A stretch of 64,000 nucleotides of DNA from Imbricaverruca yamaguchii (taxonomy: Eukaryota; Arthropoda; Thecostraca; Neoverrucidae), in assembly GCA_034440575.1 (NCBI GenBank), contig JAOTOL010000903.1, positions 62,001-126,000 on the forward strand, in the 5' to 3' direction. The notes beneath the pieces are model-generated. The model was not told the origin of the DNA and did not search any database. It was given only the letters and a program-made list of their open reading frames with translations. Below are positions 34,183-46,603 of this stretch, piece after piece. Made by a program: the position numbers and the translations under genes. Each line of letters begins with the position of its first letter. The stretch's first letter is position 1.

Positions 34183-35904
34183 CTGGGGTCATCGCCGGTC
34201 ACAGGGGCACAGGTCACACAGGGTAACACAGGTCACGCGGGAGGACGCAGGCAACAAAATGGAGTGGAGTGTCACATAGGTCGCACAGGAGATACATCCA
34301 CACATGGAAGCAGACAGCACAGAGCCTGTCAGGCTGTGGTACAGGTCCCACCAGCTGTCATCCGAGCAAGTTACAGAATATTTGGTGGCATCAAAGGTGT
34401 CACAATCATTTCAGAGCACACAGGGAAAACGCTGAGTCGTGTGCTAAGTGGAAGTCGGTAGCCAAACACCGCCGGCAGTCCAAGACATTTGGCGTCATAC
34501 GCGTTAAACATTCTTCCCACCCGTCAGTCATCAGTCCTTGGGTTCGAAGAGCGGTACGTTTGTGCAATATCATACATCATCGTCATATGTCGGGATATAC
34601 GAGGGTTACACAAATTATATCCATTAGGCCGAAGGTTTAGTAGAATCCAGAGAGGAACGCTACCATGATTATTGACACCTGCTAGAACAATGGACAGGCA
34701 AAATTTTAGAACATTTAATCGACATCCTTCTGATGTTGCACAATAAGCGATGTACCAAACCAAATCGATCAATCGATTTTCAATGTTGACGGATGTACGC
34801 AAATCATCTTTCTATTTGAATGTTACGTCTGTGTAGGTGAAAGCCGTGTATTGCCGGGGCGATAAGTAAAAATGTCATCAGCAGCCGACGACACAGAACG
34901 TGGAATCGCACGGTGAACATCTGCCCAGATCTGTTCGTGTAGTGATGATCTGCTACAGCGAAAATTAATGCGTGCATTCAAATCATATGATTCGTCAGTT
35001 GCTAAGCAGTCAACTAACAATTTTCCACACCCACAGCTGGTGCACATCATGGAACAAACAGTTCCATATATGCAGATCACACCAGAAACAATCACATTAG
35101 TAGGTGGAATACACCGGCATTAATTCTATAAAACTACGGAGGGAAACGCCAGAAAAATGGCACTCAAGTGGAAGCTCGATAGTGAAAGCACGGAAGATAA
35201 CCAAGACACCAGGCAGTGGACGTGGTCGTTCTGCGCAAGAATACACTTCGCCACAGGCGCAAACCTGATGGCGGAAGCCTGCACAAGGAGTGAAAAAAAA
35301 TCGGCAGACTCCACCAGCAGGAGAAATATCAACAGAGCAACGTCGTAAGCAGACACCACACCAATCCCGACTACAAGCTAAGGTCGCCGTGTCCGCCTTA
35401 GTCCACGCACCATGCACGAACCCAACCACGAACCGCTGCACTCTGTGCTCGCCCGCCTAGCACAGACAGGGGAACCGATGGCGGCAATGCAGCTCCGTCC
35501 ATGTCAATTTCTTCATCAGGCCGCTCCCTACCAGAGTAACCCTGCGTGACACCGTCCGCCGCACTGACGACCTCGTAGTCCGGCTCCCAGTCCGTGAGCT
35601 ACGCCGAGAGGAGTCCACCACCCCACACCACCGTTTGGTGTCGGACAGGCCGTCCGCCACCAAACGGCGGCCTGTCCGGGAACCGCGCTATGCCTGCCGC
35701 GCGCATCCGCCTCATCCCGGCGTGGAGGTCGCGCCGGCCCATACGTACCGCCTGCCGCCACTTCGACTGTGCCGCCGAGCGCCTCCGTGTCTGAGCCTGC
35801 CCAGTGTGTTGGGTGTGTGTGCCCAGTCCGCTACAATGTCGTCAGGTCTGCCCGTGTGAGCAGAGCCCACGCGTGCCTGCCGCCCGAGCCGGCGTCCAGC
35901 TCAC
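34183..35904. other. Intron 7 sequence, no supported gene
   Basis: 34183-34330 has short CACACAGGTAACACAGGTCA repeats. 35550-35720 contains a GC-rich inverted segment (CCGTTTGGTG versus CACCAAACGG) and long frames of uncertain meaning. Confidence 0.4.
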
Positions 35905-36135
35905 CTTGATCTGGGTCTCGTACCCGGCCGCAAGCTCCAGCTTCCAGCGGGCCGCCTCCTGGTCGCGCCGGATCTCGGCATCGGCGCTTTCGGCGCGCAG
36001 CTGCGCTAGCTCGCGCTCCGCCTGCGCCGTCTCGTCGCGCGCCGCTTGCTGGCGCCCCTCCAGCTGGCGCACGGCCTTCTCCTGCTGGCGCGCGAACCGC
36101 TCCATTGCCAGCCGCTGCTGCTCCAGGAACGCCTC
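35905..36135 (-). CDS. Exon 7 (residues 275-351), long coiled coil
   Basis: The acceptor is CCCACCAG before GAGGCG and the donor is ATCAAG followed by GTGAGC. Both ends are in phase 0. The 77 codons are uninterrupted charged helix (EAFLEQQRLAMERFARQQEK, then ETAQAERELAQLRAESADAE). Third positions are almost all G or C. The intron before it, 49069 to 36136, is swollen by two nested LINEs. Confidence 0.88.
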
Positions 36136-36989
36136 CTGGTGGGGGCACGCGGCACCGGTACGACTCTGATCCCTCCTCCGCAGGCAGACAGGCGACGGGG
36201 GTATTGCCAAAGCTTTGTGACATACCAATAGTACCAGTCCGGAGGAATGACGACACCGTATGCTGCCATCAAAGCAGCGGCAGCGGCGGCGAGGCGGCCA
36301 CGGATCCTAGTAGTCACAGTCGATGGTCGTCAGGTGTTCCCTCCCGCACATTTCTGCGGCCCGTACCCTGCCCCGACGTCGAGTGGCAGTTGGGTTCCCC
36401 ACGCCCAGATGTCGACTGTGCGCGTGTAGCGCCAATATTAGTTAGCGTAGCGCCACGTAGTGCCGCGGCTAGCGATACGTCAGATTAGTGGGGGCTGTTA
36501 GTACACGGCAGGACACCGCAACGGCAAATAGGCGGTGGGCAGCCAGGTTAGTGGTGGGCAAGCCGAGTGGGTCAGCTGGTCGTTGCAGGCGCATCGTGCT
36601 GCGGCGTAAGCGGGCATATGCGGTGCACCGCTCCGGTCGGATTAGCTCGGGGAATGAAGGGATGATTCAAGTGTGTCGACGCGTGGTCGGCGAAGTCGGT
36701 CATTGCGGAATACTGAATACAACTATATTCGTTAATGCTATTACGAGCGAATGTGCATTTTAATGTGCATGTAGTGAAATCACTTGCATCATAACATGAG
36801 CATGTCACCCGCGTAATGCATTGCTACCAACTTTTACTCGTACATTACTTGATGTCTTATTCTTGTATTCTTGATGCATTGTATTCTTGGCATGATGTCT
36901 ACCGAATGTGTCTGAATAAAAAAATACCAACCATCAAAACTCCTATAAACTTCTATAAAATTTCCAGTAAATATGCACCAACGACTATG

Positions 36990-37217
36990 CCAATATGTTA
37001 CCATCACTACGCTGATGTCAACCAGCAAGTGTGTTGTGCAGCAATGCTCGGCTGCTACCCTGCCTGACACCCCCCACAGGGCGGTAGCGGCGTGTCAGAT
37101 AGTGGCCCGACAATGTGACGGTGTAACAACATCCGTGCTCGGCTGCTATCCTGTGTGGCCGATAACGGCCCGACACCGTGATGGTGTGACAACACCCATG
37201 CTCGGTCGCTACACTGT
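36990..37217 (-). repeat. 66-base tandem repeat at the exon 6 donor, left half
   Basis: Units of GCTCGGCTGCTACCCTG, then a GTGGCCGATARYGGCCCGACA core and GTGACGGTGTAACAACA recur three times. The array continues at 48974-49060, next to the exon 6 donor. A LINE inserted in a unit splits it, and the 11-base CGCTACACTGT is duplicated on both sides. Confidence 0.75.
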
Positions 37218-37369
37218 TGGTTGGCTATTGGAGTTCAGGGGCGCATCGACTACATCGGTCATGCAGCGCTCATAGCATCGTCAATGGAACAGTGAATGCA
37301 AGTAACATCGCCAATCAGACAGAGAAAAGTAAGCAGTATCAGTGAAACAGTGAAATTCACGAAACATCA

Positions 37370-40321
37370 TCAGTGAAACAATGAGATGGATGAAACGTCA
37401 GTAAAACAGTGAAGCAGCAAGAGCAAGCGAAGACCAGCCAGTGACATGTCACTTGGTGAAATATAGGACGAAACACGACGGAGCTGAGATCTCCCCGAGT
37501 AAACAACATCAAAACACACCTGCGAGAGAAACTCGAATAACCGTCCAGTATGAACGATGTGTGATCCATCACCCAGAAGACCCGCCATCGTTAGCGTGGA
37601 TACATCTCGTCCATAGAATCGTTGTCGTTGCGCAGAGGATAGGGGGCACACCAGAAGAACGTGCCTCACTGTCAGTGGCCTGTCACAGCGAGTGCACATC
37701 GGTCTGTCCTCGTTTCGTAGCAGGTAGCCGTGGGTAGCATAAGTGTGGCCTATTCGTATCCTGGCGAGTAGCACCTCTTCGCTCCGGGAAGTTCTAGATG
37801 ATGATTTCCAACACCCCAGAGTTGGCCAGATGGTTCTTAGTTTGTTTTCGCCGGTGGAGTCCCTAACTTGTTGCAACTTGTCCTGGAAGAATGAATTGAT
37901 TGTCTGGCTGAAGTGTGTCGCGGGAAGAGGAAGCGAATGGGTGTACTGTCTCCGCGCAGCACATTTTGTTGCTTGATCAGCCAGCTCATTCCCCCTTATT
38001 CCATGACTTGGTATCCAGCAGAGGGTCACATTTTTCCCGCCTCGTTTAAGCATGGTTATGCGCAATAAAACATCATGCACGACAGGGTCATGAGGATAAA
38101 ACTGTTTCAACGCTAGAAGGCTATTAAGAGAGTCAGATAATATTACGTGATTGACTTCGTTCTCTATTTCGATGAAACACATGGCCTTTGTGATGGCTAG
38201 AAGTTCAGCCGTGTACACCGTTGTGTGAGGAGGAAGCGTGAACGGTCGGATCGTGGCGCCACTCACAAAGGCACACCCCACGCCATCATCAGTTTTCGAA
38301 CCGTCAGTGTAGGTGAGAGTGCATGAACGATTTATGTCCATGAGAATATTCACCGATAGGCTGGATGGTTCCGGTTTTGAGCAACATTGCATGCGTATCT
38401 CGCGCCCAATAACTTACGGCGTAGTGCAAGAGGTGGCTCGTCTACTTCTACCATTACACTAGCAGCCGGTGAGGTGCGAAAGGCTCCAGTAGCGATGCGA
38501 AGAGCTGCATTGTGGATCACATCAAGGCAACGCTTGGATGTGACACACGCTCCGTCATAAATAAAACAACCATAGTCAATTTTAGAACGCACGAGCGATC
38601 GAGATACATAAGAAGCAAGATATATCTATTTGCTCCATACGAACATCTAGAGACTGTACACATTACCTGTAGTCGCTTTGTACATTTCTGTGCAAGATCG
38701 CTGATGTGGGTGGTGTATGTCAGTCGGGGATCCATCCACAAACCCAGAAACTTGGCAGCAGGTTTGAATGGTATATGACGTGCATTGAACATAATCCCAG
38801 GGTCAGCACAAGAGCGTTTGCGACAGAAGTGGATAGCGGTGGTTTTCGACGTAGACATTACAAAACCGGTTTTGTTGCACCAATCCTGAACCTTCCGAAC
38901 AGCCATCTGGAGTTGTCTCTCAACTGTGTGCACAGAGCGTGAAGAGGACTGCGAAATCATCCACGAAAAGCGCTCTCCTTACGGAAGTCGGCAGCAAGGT
39001 ACCCACATCATTGATTGAAATTGCAAACAATGCTACGGTCAGTACGCTCCCCTGCGGGATTCCGTTAACTTGTGAAAAAAGTGTCAGATAGGAAGTTTCC
39101 TATGCGAAACGTTCTGGAAGACAGAAAATTGGACAAGAAGATACCCATGGGACCTCTGATTCCCATATTGTGCAGCTTCATCAGGATCCCGTGACGCCAC
39201 GCCGTATCATATGCGCCGTCAATGTAAAACGAATTACTGTTGTTTGGTGGCGTTTCATAAAACCCGAGCGCACAACGGAGTCGAGTGTTAAAATGTTGGT
39301 TTGGTTGGTTATTTGGGCTTAGGGGCGCACCGACTGAATGTTAAAATGTGGTCAATTGTGCTACGGTGTTTTCGGAACCCACTCTGTATCACAGTAAGTA
39401 GATTGTTATGTTCTAAAAACCACATCAATCGGACATTCACCATTTTTTTCTCGAACAGTTTACACGGAGAGCAAGTCAGTGAGATGGAACGGTAATGCAG
39501 TGGATCAGTGACATATTTATTTGGTTTACGTATGGGCCTCCCGCCATGAAGGTGGAAATGTGCCCGATGCCCACAGTGCATTTAGGGCTTCCAAAAGTGC
39601 TTCTAAAGCAGCAGCTGGTAAACGTTTCATAAGATCATTATGCAGTGTCGGGCCCCTCTACCACACTCTTCATCGTGCTGATTGCTGTGGTTAATTCGGA
39701 AACAGAGAATGGTGCGTTGTACTGCAGCACGTCTGTGGTGGAAAAATCGAGAGGACATGACTCGCACCTATCCTTGTGTCTTAAAAATTGCTCATTATAT
39801 GTGTCTTCCGAGCGTGCTCACAAAGCTCGTCCCATCTCGTCCACTACTTCTTCTGGATCAATGATATCTCGACCGGCCATGTGCAGGGTAGGAAGTGAGA
39901 GTGGAGAATACTTTCCAGAAAAGTGTTTAATGCGGGACCATACAGACGACAGTGATGTGGATCGATTAAATGTGTTCTCGTAAACTTTCCATTAATCTCG
40001 TCTCGCTTCGGCTATAGTACGCCTAGCAAATGCCCGTGCTTTGCGGAAAGCTATTAAATTTGCCATACAACTATTTATATTAAAGGTACCAAAAGCTTTC
40101 TTGCCGGCACGCAACGCCTCTAGGCACTTTTCCGACCACTACGGAACGGGTACTCGAACTGAAGTTCCTGAAGAACGAGGAATGTGTCGCTGAGCGCTCT
40201 CCACGGTTGTCGTCGTGAACGCTTCCACGGAAACACCGGGTTCATTGGGATAGTCTCTGGGTCTACTATCAAGATTTGCTTGGAATGCACCCCAATCGGC
40301 TCGGTTAAATATCCATTTCGA
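37370..40321 (-). pseudogene. LINE copy C ORF2 remainder: linker, reverse transcriptase, RNase H
   Basis: It resumes RRPSKWIFNRADWGAFQANL, directly continuing the endonuclease end. Reverse transcriptase pieces include LFEKKMVNVRLMWFLEHNNL and RALFVDDFAV. The open stretch 38392-37370 holds LTYTDGSKTDDGVGCAFVSG, ITKAMCFIEIENEVNHVILS, CWIPSHGIRGNELADQATKC and a terminal Cys block. Stops and shifts occur throughout the reverse transcriptase. Confidence 0.78.
39297..39338 (-). mobile_element. LINE-tail micro-insertion (42 bp) inside LINE copy C
   Basis: It is flanked by TGTTAAAATGT at 39286-39296 and 39339-39349. The insert is GGTTTGGTTGG-type repeats plus TTATTTGGGCTTAGGGGCGC. It breaks the reverse transcriptase frame of the host LINE. 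Confidence 0.82.
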
Positions 40322-40490
40322 CGGTCGTCGGCTTAGTTAGTTAGTTAGTTATTTGGGCTTTAGGGCGCATCGACCATGTTGATCATATAGCGCCCATAAC
40401 TGTGTTCCTGTATATCTAGGTTTTATGTTCCGTTCAGGATTACTTTCACGTTTAAGGGGCACTCACTATGCCCAAACGAGACCGATATAT

Positions 40491-40988
40491 TTACCTTCCT
40501 GGATATACGAAAACAAATCGTATTTGCGACAGAAACTCGAATAGTTCTCCATTCTGAATCACACGTGACCCATCACCAAGAAGATTTGTCATCGTCAGTG
40601 CGGATACCTCTCTTCCAAAGTGTCGTCTTCGTTCGGCTGCGAAACGAGGGCACACCAGAAGGATGTGTCGGACCGTTAATGGGACATCACAACGAGCGCA
40701 CATCGGTCTGTCCTGATTCTGCAGCAGGTAGCCGTGGGTGGCATAGGTGTGTCCTATCCGTATCCTGGCGAGCACTACCTCCTCCCTCCGTGAAATTCTT
40801 GACGATGACTCCCACCGCCCTAGATTTGGTTTAATGGTTCTCAGTTTGCTTCGGCCAGATAAGTTCCAAAGATATTGACGTTTTTCCTGGAAGAACGCAT
40901 TAGTTGTCTGGCAGAAGTGTGCTGCGGGGAGAGGAAGCGAACGGGTGTAATGGCTTCGCGCAGCACGTTTCGCTGATTGGTCAGCCAA
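40491..40988 (-). pseudogene. LINE copy B ORF2 RNase H C-terminal part
   Basis: It continues ADQSAKRAARSHYTRSLPLP, LRTIKPNLGRWESSSRISRR, EEVVLARIRIGHTYATHGYL and the Cys block CARCDVPLTVRHILLVCPRF to VFVYPGR. A frame break near 41030 separates it from the first RNase H part. Confidence 0.8.
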
Positions 40989-41084
40989 CTCGTTTCCCGC
41001 TACTCCGACGTGGCTGGGAATCCAGCAGTGTTACATTTTTTCCCGCTCGTTTAAGCTTAGTTAGTCGCACTACAACATCCTGAA

Positions 41085-42626
41085 CTATGGGGTCACGGGG
41101 ATAAAACGTCTTATCGCACTAAGGCTACTTAGAGAGTCAGAGAGTATGACGTGGTCAATATCGTTACCTACTTCGATGAAGCACAATGCCTTCGTAACTG
41201 CCATGAGTTCGTGCATTCCAACAGTTTTGTGTGTAGAAAAACGGAAACCATTCAAATTGCCCCACTTTTCTAGCTGAGATGTAGCGAGCTGCAGCCGCCT
41301 TTCCATTGAAGTTGAACGTGATGCCGAACACCAAATTGCCACATCATCAACGAATAACGACTTCGCAACGCCACAAGGCAGACCATCTCCTATGTCGTTA
41401 ATCATCAATGCGAATAAAGCAACACTTAGAACGCTTCCCTGCGGGACACCGTTGACCTGTGTCAACCGATCTGACATTGAGTTTCCAACACGGACACGAA
41501 ATGTTCGGTCTGTGAGAAAGTTCTGAAGGAAACGTCCCATAAAACCACGCACACCACACTTCCAAAGCTTCAAAAGAATGGCTTGTTTCCTTGTCGTGTC
41601 GTAGGCGCCCCCAATGTCAAAGAACACCGCCCCTAACTGTCGTTTTTCCTTAAAACTGGTGCGAATCGCGGTGTCTAGCGTCAGTAGGTGGTCAAGTGTG
41701 GACCGGCTCTTCCTAAAACCAGACTGGGCGCAGCTAAAAAAGTTTTGCTGCTCCAGGAACCACGTGAGGCGCACACTCACCATCTTCTCCATCAGTTTAC
41801 ACAAACATGACGTCAGGGATATCGGTCGGTAGTGCAAGGGGTCAAACCCGGTCTTGTCGGGCTTCAATATAGGAATGGCAGTCGCTTCACGCCAAGAATG
41901 TGGAAATCTGCCGCTCCTCCAAAGAAAGTTGTAACATACTAAAAGTGTTTCAAGTCCAGATGTGGGGAGGTGTCTGAGCACTTCACTATGTATGCTGTCC
42001 GGTCCCTCGGCCACGGGGCGCAGTACAGCAATTTGTGATGTTAGCTCATCCATCGAGAATGGCTCATTATAGCTACGTGTTTCAATGGTGGTAAAGTCAA
42101 TTTTTGATGCTTCGGGGCGAGTCGCGTGTTGACTAAGAGTGGAATTTAAATGGCAACTTAGGCTTCGGTCAGCAAGGGTGCGAGCAATAATGTTCGCCAC
42201 GTCCAGGGGTTGTGTGATAGTGTCACCTGCGACGTGCAACACTGGCAGTGGCGTCGATCTAGAGCGTCCGTATATTCGTTTTATCTGGGACCATACCTGT
42301 GTCGTAGGAGTGAGCCGGTTCAGCTTATCAACATATTGTCGCCATGACGCTCTCTTGGCTTCCCGGATGGTACGCCGTGAGGCTGCCCTGGTTTGTTTGA
42401 AAGCTATCAGGTTTGCCGACGTATTGTTGCGGTCAAAGTTTCGGAAGGCACGTCGGCGAGCACGAATGGCCTCCCGACATTGTTCTGTCCACCACGGCAC
42501 GGGCGCGCGTCGAGGCTTGCCAGAAGTACGTGGGATACACCTTGCTGCACAATCCAAAACTATTGAGATGAAATCCTCCATTGATACTGCACTACCATTC
42601 CCGTGTTGAATAAAAATGTCGTCCAA
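41085..42626 (-). pseudogene. LINE copy B ORF2 reverse transcriptase (open 513 codons, 3' deletion)
   Basis: The linker ends in PRRAPVPWWTEQCREAIRAR. Palm and finger blocks follow: PDSIHSEVLRHLPTSGLETL, FPHSWREATAIPILKPDKTG, HYRPISLTSCLCKLMEKMVS, AQSGFRKSRSTLDHLLTLDT, VFFDIGGAYDTTRKQ and VNGVPQGSVLSVALFALMIN. The catalytic block is SLFVDDVAIW. At RFSTHKTVGMH the frame jumps straight to ELMAVTKALCFIEVGNDIDH of the RNase H, losing the domain between. It copies LINE RNA at the nicked target. Not functional. Confidence 0.85.
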
Positions 42627-42758
42627 TTTTTCGGCGAAATCAGGCCAGTCAGCCTTCTTGCAGTTCCAGCGTTGCGGTCTTGTGCCAAGGATGGCTACAT
42701 TGCTAAACTGAAGCCAAACCGGAAAATGATCACTACCTCTAGGATCTGAGTCAACAGA

Positions 42759-43325
42759 CTAGTCTAAAGATTCTACCAACTGCGGGCTGGCCACGCTAAT
42801 ATCCAGAACGGATGTACTTCCTGATGATAATGATATGTGAGTATGCGTGCCTGTATTAAGGATGCATAGCGACTCCTCGATGAGGAATGTGTGGAGTTGT
42901 CGCCCACGGGTGTTACTGATGGCGCACCCCCAAGTTGTGTGGTGTGCATTGAAGTCACCCAGAAGTAAAATGGGAGGAGGAAGTTCGGTGAGCAGGCGTC
43001 CAAATTCTGATGAGGGTAACGGTCCGCCAGGTGGGAGATAAATTGAACAAATGGTGATATTTCTGTGTCCGAAGGACACCCTTGCTGCCAACGCTTGCAG
43101 GTTCGTCCGCAGAGTAAGCGGAAGCGCAGGAAAACTTTGATGGACAGCCACCAGGACACCCCCATGTGCCACTGTGTCTGTTGGATTGTCCTTACGAAAG
43201 ACCTGATAGTCTCTTAAATAAAACGGGTTTCTGTCTAAAAGCTTCTCCTGCAGACATACGGCTACAGGGGTGTGCTCACAGATGACTTGAAGTTCCTCCA
43301 AACTGGTCCTCACACCCCTACAGTT
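42759..43325 (-). pseudogene. LINE copy B ORF2 endonuclease domain
   Basis: It contains VAVCLQEKLLDRNPFYLRDY, DTVAHGGVLVAVHQSF, ITICSIYLPPGGPLPSSEFG, ILLLGDFNAHHTTWGC and TSVLDISVASPQLVE. The GDFNxH metal-site block is intact. The usual ExK block reads QEKLL with one residue shortened. The frame stops in ESLD near 42765, before the SDH block. Confidence 0.82.
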
Positions 43326-43435
43326 CCATTGTAAAACTAGGCCGTCTGAATGAAAATGGTTGACCAGAGTTAACTATGGTGAGAGAACTAGAAGTGGTTA
43401 AGATTTTAAAGAAAAAAAGACAAAAAAGGAAGAAG

Positions 43436-45219
43436 TTAAAGCCCTGTCTCCGTCCTCCGCCCAAGAGAGGGGACTTCTGGTAAGCCGGGAGTTCCAACCC
43501 GATCTGGTCCTAGGGACTGGGTCCTTGGGCGGGAACTTGGCGACTCACCCCCTGGTGGAGAGCCTGATGGTGGTATGCCTCGTTTTCGGGGCCCCATACG
43601 GGACGGGGGCGGAGGAGGGCCCATCTCATTGGGGGACGGAGCCGGTCCCTCCACTCGCCGTCGTGGCGATGGGGTGGCCGGCCTCCGAAGAGCCTTCTCG
43701 GCTTCTTGGCGACTCCTATCGCGGGCCCTTTCCATCTGGACAAGGCGCGCTTGCTTTTCCTCGTGGGCGCGTCTCTCGGTTTCTTGGTAGTGGAGGTTGA
43801 TGTCTTGAATTTTGGTTGATCGTCGGGACGGAGATGTAGGTGCGGACGTGGAAGTCGAGGGTGGGGGCGAGGCTTGGCTAACTGGAAGGGGAGAAGGTTC
43901 AGGAAGGGAGGAAGTGGAGAGGAAAGATTTCGGGATGGTGCTGGGGATGTGGGGGCGATGGGACGTTGGGGGCGGACGGGACGTGGGAGATGGGGATTTC
44001 CGGATAGGTGATGAGGTAGAAGGGGAGGACCTAGGGTTGGACTGAAAGGACCGAGGAGGCCTGGATCGTTGGACCAGAGTCCACTCTCCACCCTCGAGCG
44101 TTGATCTGGGATGGGCTTCAGATGGGGGGGCGCGGCACCCACTCGTGGAGAGTGGGGCCTCAGTCGCCTCACTGCCAAATTGGGTTGGCTGCTCTTGCCT
44201 TCCAGGCGACGACAAGGGGACCCCAAAAGATCGCAGCAGGGTCATCAGCTGAGCTATGAGCTCAGATGCCATATTGGGCTGTATGTGTTCAGAACTTGCG
44301 GGAGATTTCTTACGAGTATATTGTGTGGTTGCAGGGTTCTGTTGTGCTTTGGTCGCATACGACACCTGTGGGTGGGCTGCCTCATAGAACTCACGCGCCT
44401 CCCTAAATGTGATCTTTCTGGAAAATTTAATTGCAACTATTTCCTTCTCTTTCAGAAAAATAGGGCAGGAACGGTCATCAGCAGCATGTGGTTTTTGATT
44501 GGGGCCACAATTAGAGCACATTGGGCTTTCCGCTTGGCATTTGTCTTCGGCATGTTCCGTTGAACCACATCTTGCACATGTTTTCCGAGTTCTACAGTAC
44601 TGCGAAGTGTGTCCGAAACGGGAACACCGGAAGCATCTCATCGGGTTAGGTACAAACACACGGACCTTTACACGGACGTAACCGACGGTGATGAATTATG
44701 GGAGATCAGTCGTGCAAAATGTTAGTATGAAGTTATCAGTTCGTCGAGTTTCTTGCCCTTTCCCAATCGTTATCCTTCGCGCCTCCACCACTCCCCACTC
44801 TGCCAAGCCATCCACCACGTCAGCGTCCGACACATCCCTGAAGTCGGAACAGTTGATGACGCCCCTAGAGTAATTTTTCGTATTGTGTGGAAGAACTTGG
44901 ATATTTACGGTGACTGTTCGCCTACTACTTTCGTTCCGTACAGTGTACCTTAATTCATTTGCTTTCATCGCCCTCCTCGAGTCATCTGTAGTCTTAAATT
45001 CCACCTCCAGGCCTCCGTCTCTAAGTTTCTGGCACCTCAGTACCACCCCATCCTGTCGCACGTCTCTTTTCTTTGGAATGGTGTGAGTGATGATAAACTT
45101 TTACCTTCTTCTACAGATTTAATAATGAGAATGCGAGGCGCGGGAATACTGGCACTTTGGCTGGTCTGTCCCCTACTAGAGGGAACAGGTGAGTTGTTTT
45201 TTGTGTTTGTGATTGCCAT
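43436..45219 (-). pseudogene. LINE copy B ORF1, zinc-knuckle protein
   Basis: The start MAITNTKNNSPVPSSRGQTS shifts frame near 45050 and again near 44690. Blocks: KLRDGGLEVEFKTTDDSRRA, VDGLAEWGVVEARRI. Three Cys/His motifs: CFRCSRFGHTSQYC, CARCGSTEHAEDKC, and CSNCGPNQKPHAADDRSC. Then comes KEKEIVAIKFSRKITFREAR and a long Ser/Pro tail with RRAHEEKQARLVQMERARDR. The 407-codon stretch 44659-43436 is open, the best kept ORF1 part in the window. Confidence 0.82.
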
Positions 45220-45858
45220 GAAGTGTAATTGGTTTCAGCTCCTCGGGCGCCACACCCCTTAGGGGCCCTACCGAGGGGACGCCTGTGTCCCGCGAACGGG
45301 AGGTCGCCAGGCGCCCGAGGAGCTATACGGGGCAGGCGGCGCCTTCGCCCGGCCGGGAGAGAGACTCACCACCCCGACCGAGATCCAGCACCGCCCACCC
45401 CTTGACCCCGGCCGGCCGGGCCGACGGGCACCGAGAAGAGTCCCAGGCCCCAGACCCGAGGCGACCAGCCGCTTGGCCCGCGTGAGGCCCCACGGGCCCG
45501 CCCGCCCCTCCGGGATATCGGGGCAAAAGAGGTGTGTTGGTCCCCCGTCACAACTAGCACCGTGCGACGGGGAACCTCAACCTCCAGGACTCCGTCAACC
45601 CCGGGGGGCGGGCCGAGGGGGCGCGGCTACCCCGATAAAACTGAGCTGGTGGGCAGGGCCGGGGAATTTGCCCTGACTGCTCATAGTAGGGATAGTTGTT
45701 GCAGGGTCACGTGAAGGACATGGATGTTGGGATGATATGGGTATTGGAATGGGAGCGTATTGACGGAAGGAAGGGTGGCTGTGGTGACCCGAGGGAGCGC
45801 CATTTCCCTAGCCAGACGTGTAACGAGGCCGGGCCCACGGCGGGGCGGTCGTCGGCTT

Positions 45859-46523
45859 CCAACAACTCTGTTAATAAAACAATACCAAACAGGGAAATGG
45901 CCACTGCTATGTGAATCATCGTCCACAGACCATTCTAAAAAAAGATGCAAGTTCTGGACTGCAGAGGTAAGATCCAGCACGGAAGTCTGCCCCGTTGGCA
46001 ATGTAAAATGGGTTGGCTTTCCTGTGTTAAGTACACAGAGTGGAAAATATCTTACAAAACATTCGGCTGCACGTCCACGGCTCCTCGTGGTGGCTGAGCC
46101 CCAAAGAGGGTGGCGGGTGTTAAAACCGCCGCACGCCATTACCGGTGGAGTGAGCTGCCCCACCATCTGTGACAGCTCAGAAAGTGGGAACCTCTCGCCC
46201 GGCGGGAGATATAAACTACATATGGTAACGGCGTGGCGATTTATTTTCATGCGAGCAGCGACACACTGAACATTTGAAGATATAGATATTTGCTGAAAGG
46301 GAACAGAGTTGTGCACAGCAATAAATACTCCGCCATGTGCCACAGTGTGAGGGGTAACATTCCTACGTAACACAGAGTAGATGTTCAGGTGAAAATGTGC
46401 ATCAGGAGAAAGCTTCGTCTCTTGGAGACAAACTACTAATGGTACTCGTGAATGTAAAATGGTTCGGAGGTCGCTGAGGCTGGCTCTCAACCCTCTACAA
46501 TTCCATTTGAGAATAAAACTCAT
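45859..46523 (-). pseudogene. LINE copy C endonuclease domain, cut by copy B
   Basis: It opens MSFILKWNCRGLRASLSDLR with LVVCLQETKLSP, VAHGGVFIAVHNSVPF, ICSLYLPPGERFPLSELSQM and SSGHFPVWYCF. In place of the usual GDFN metal-site block it has CGGFNTRH, so a catalytic Asp is changed to Gly. The frame stops being element C at 45858, where the 13-base target duplication begins. Confidence 0.8.
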
Positions 46524-46603
46524 GAGTCAGATATATAAAGGTGAAAGTTGCGAACTAAAAACGGGGGAAACGAGTGCGGGTTAGGTTTCCCCTGTTCACG
46601 CCC

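Larger units (their letters stand above)
40335..45845 (-). mobile_element. I-like LINE copy B, full length (5511 bp), nested in copy C
   Basis: It is flanked by the identical 13-base CGGTCGTCGGCTT at 40322-40334 and 45846-45858. From 5': GC-rich leader (45845-45230), ORF1, endonuclease, reverse transcriptase, RNase H. A short 3' region ends in the stem-loop (GGGCTTTAGGGCGCATCGAC) and TTAG repeats at 40335-40400. This copy defines the true 3' end of the family. A deletion removed the reverse transcriptase-RNase H junction. Confidence 0.9.

Noticed and set aside
35550..35860. GC-rich frames at 35.5-35.9 kb
   Set aside because: Several overlapping frames on both strands, none with coiled-coil or known motifs, and no fitting splice sites for the host gene.
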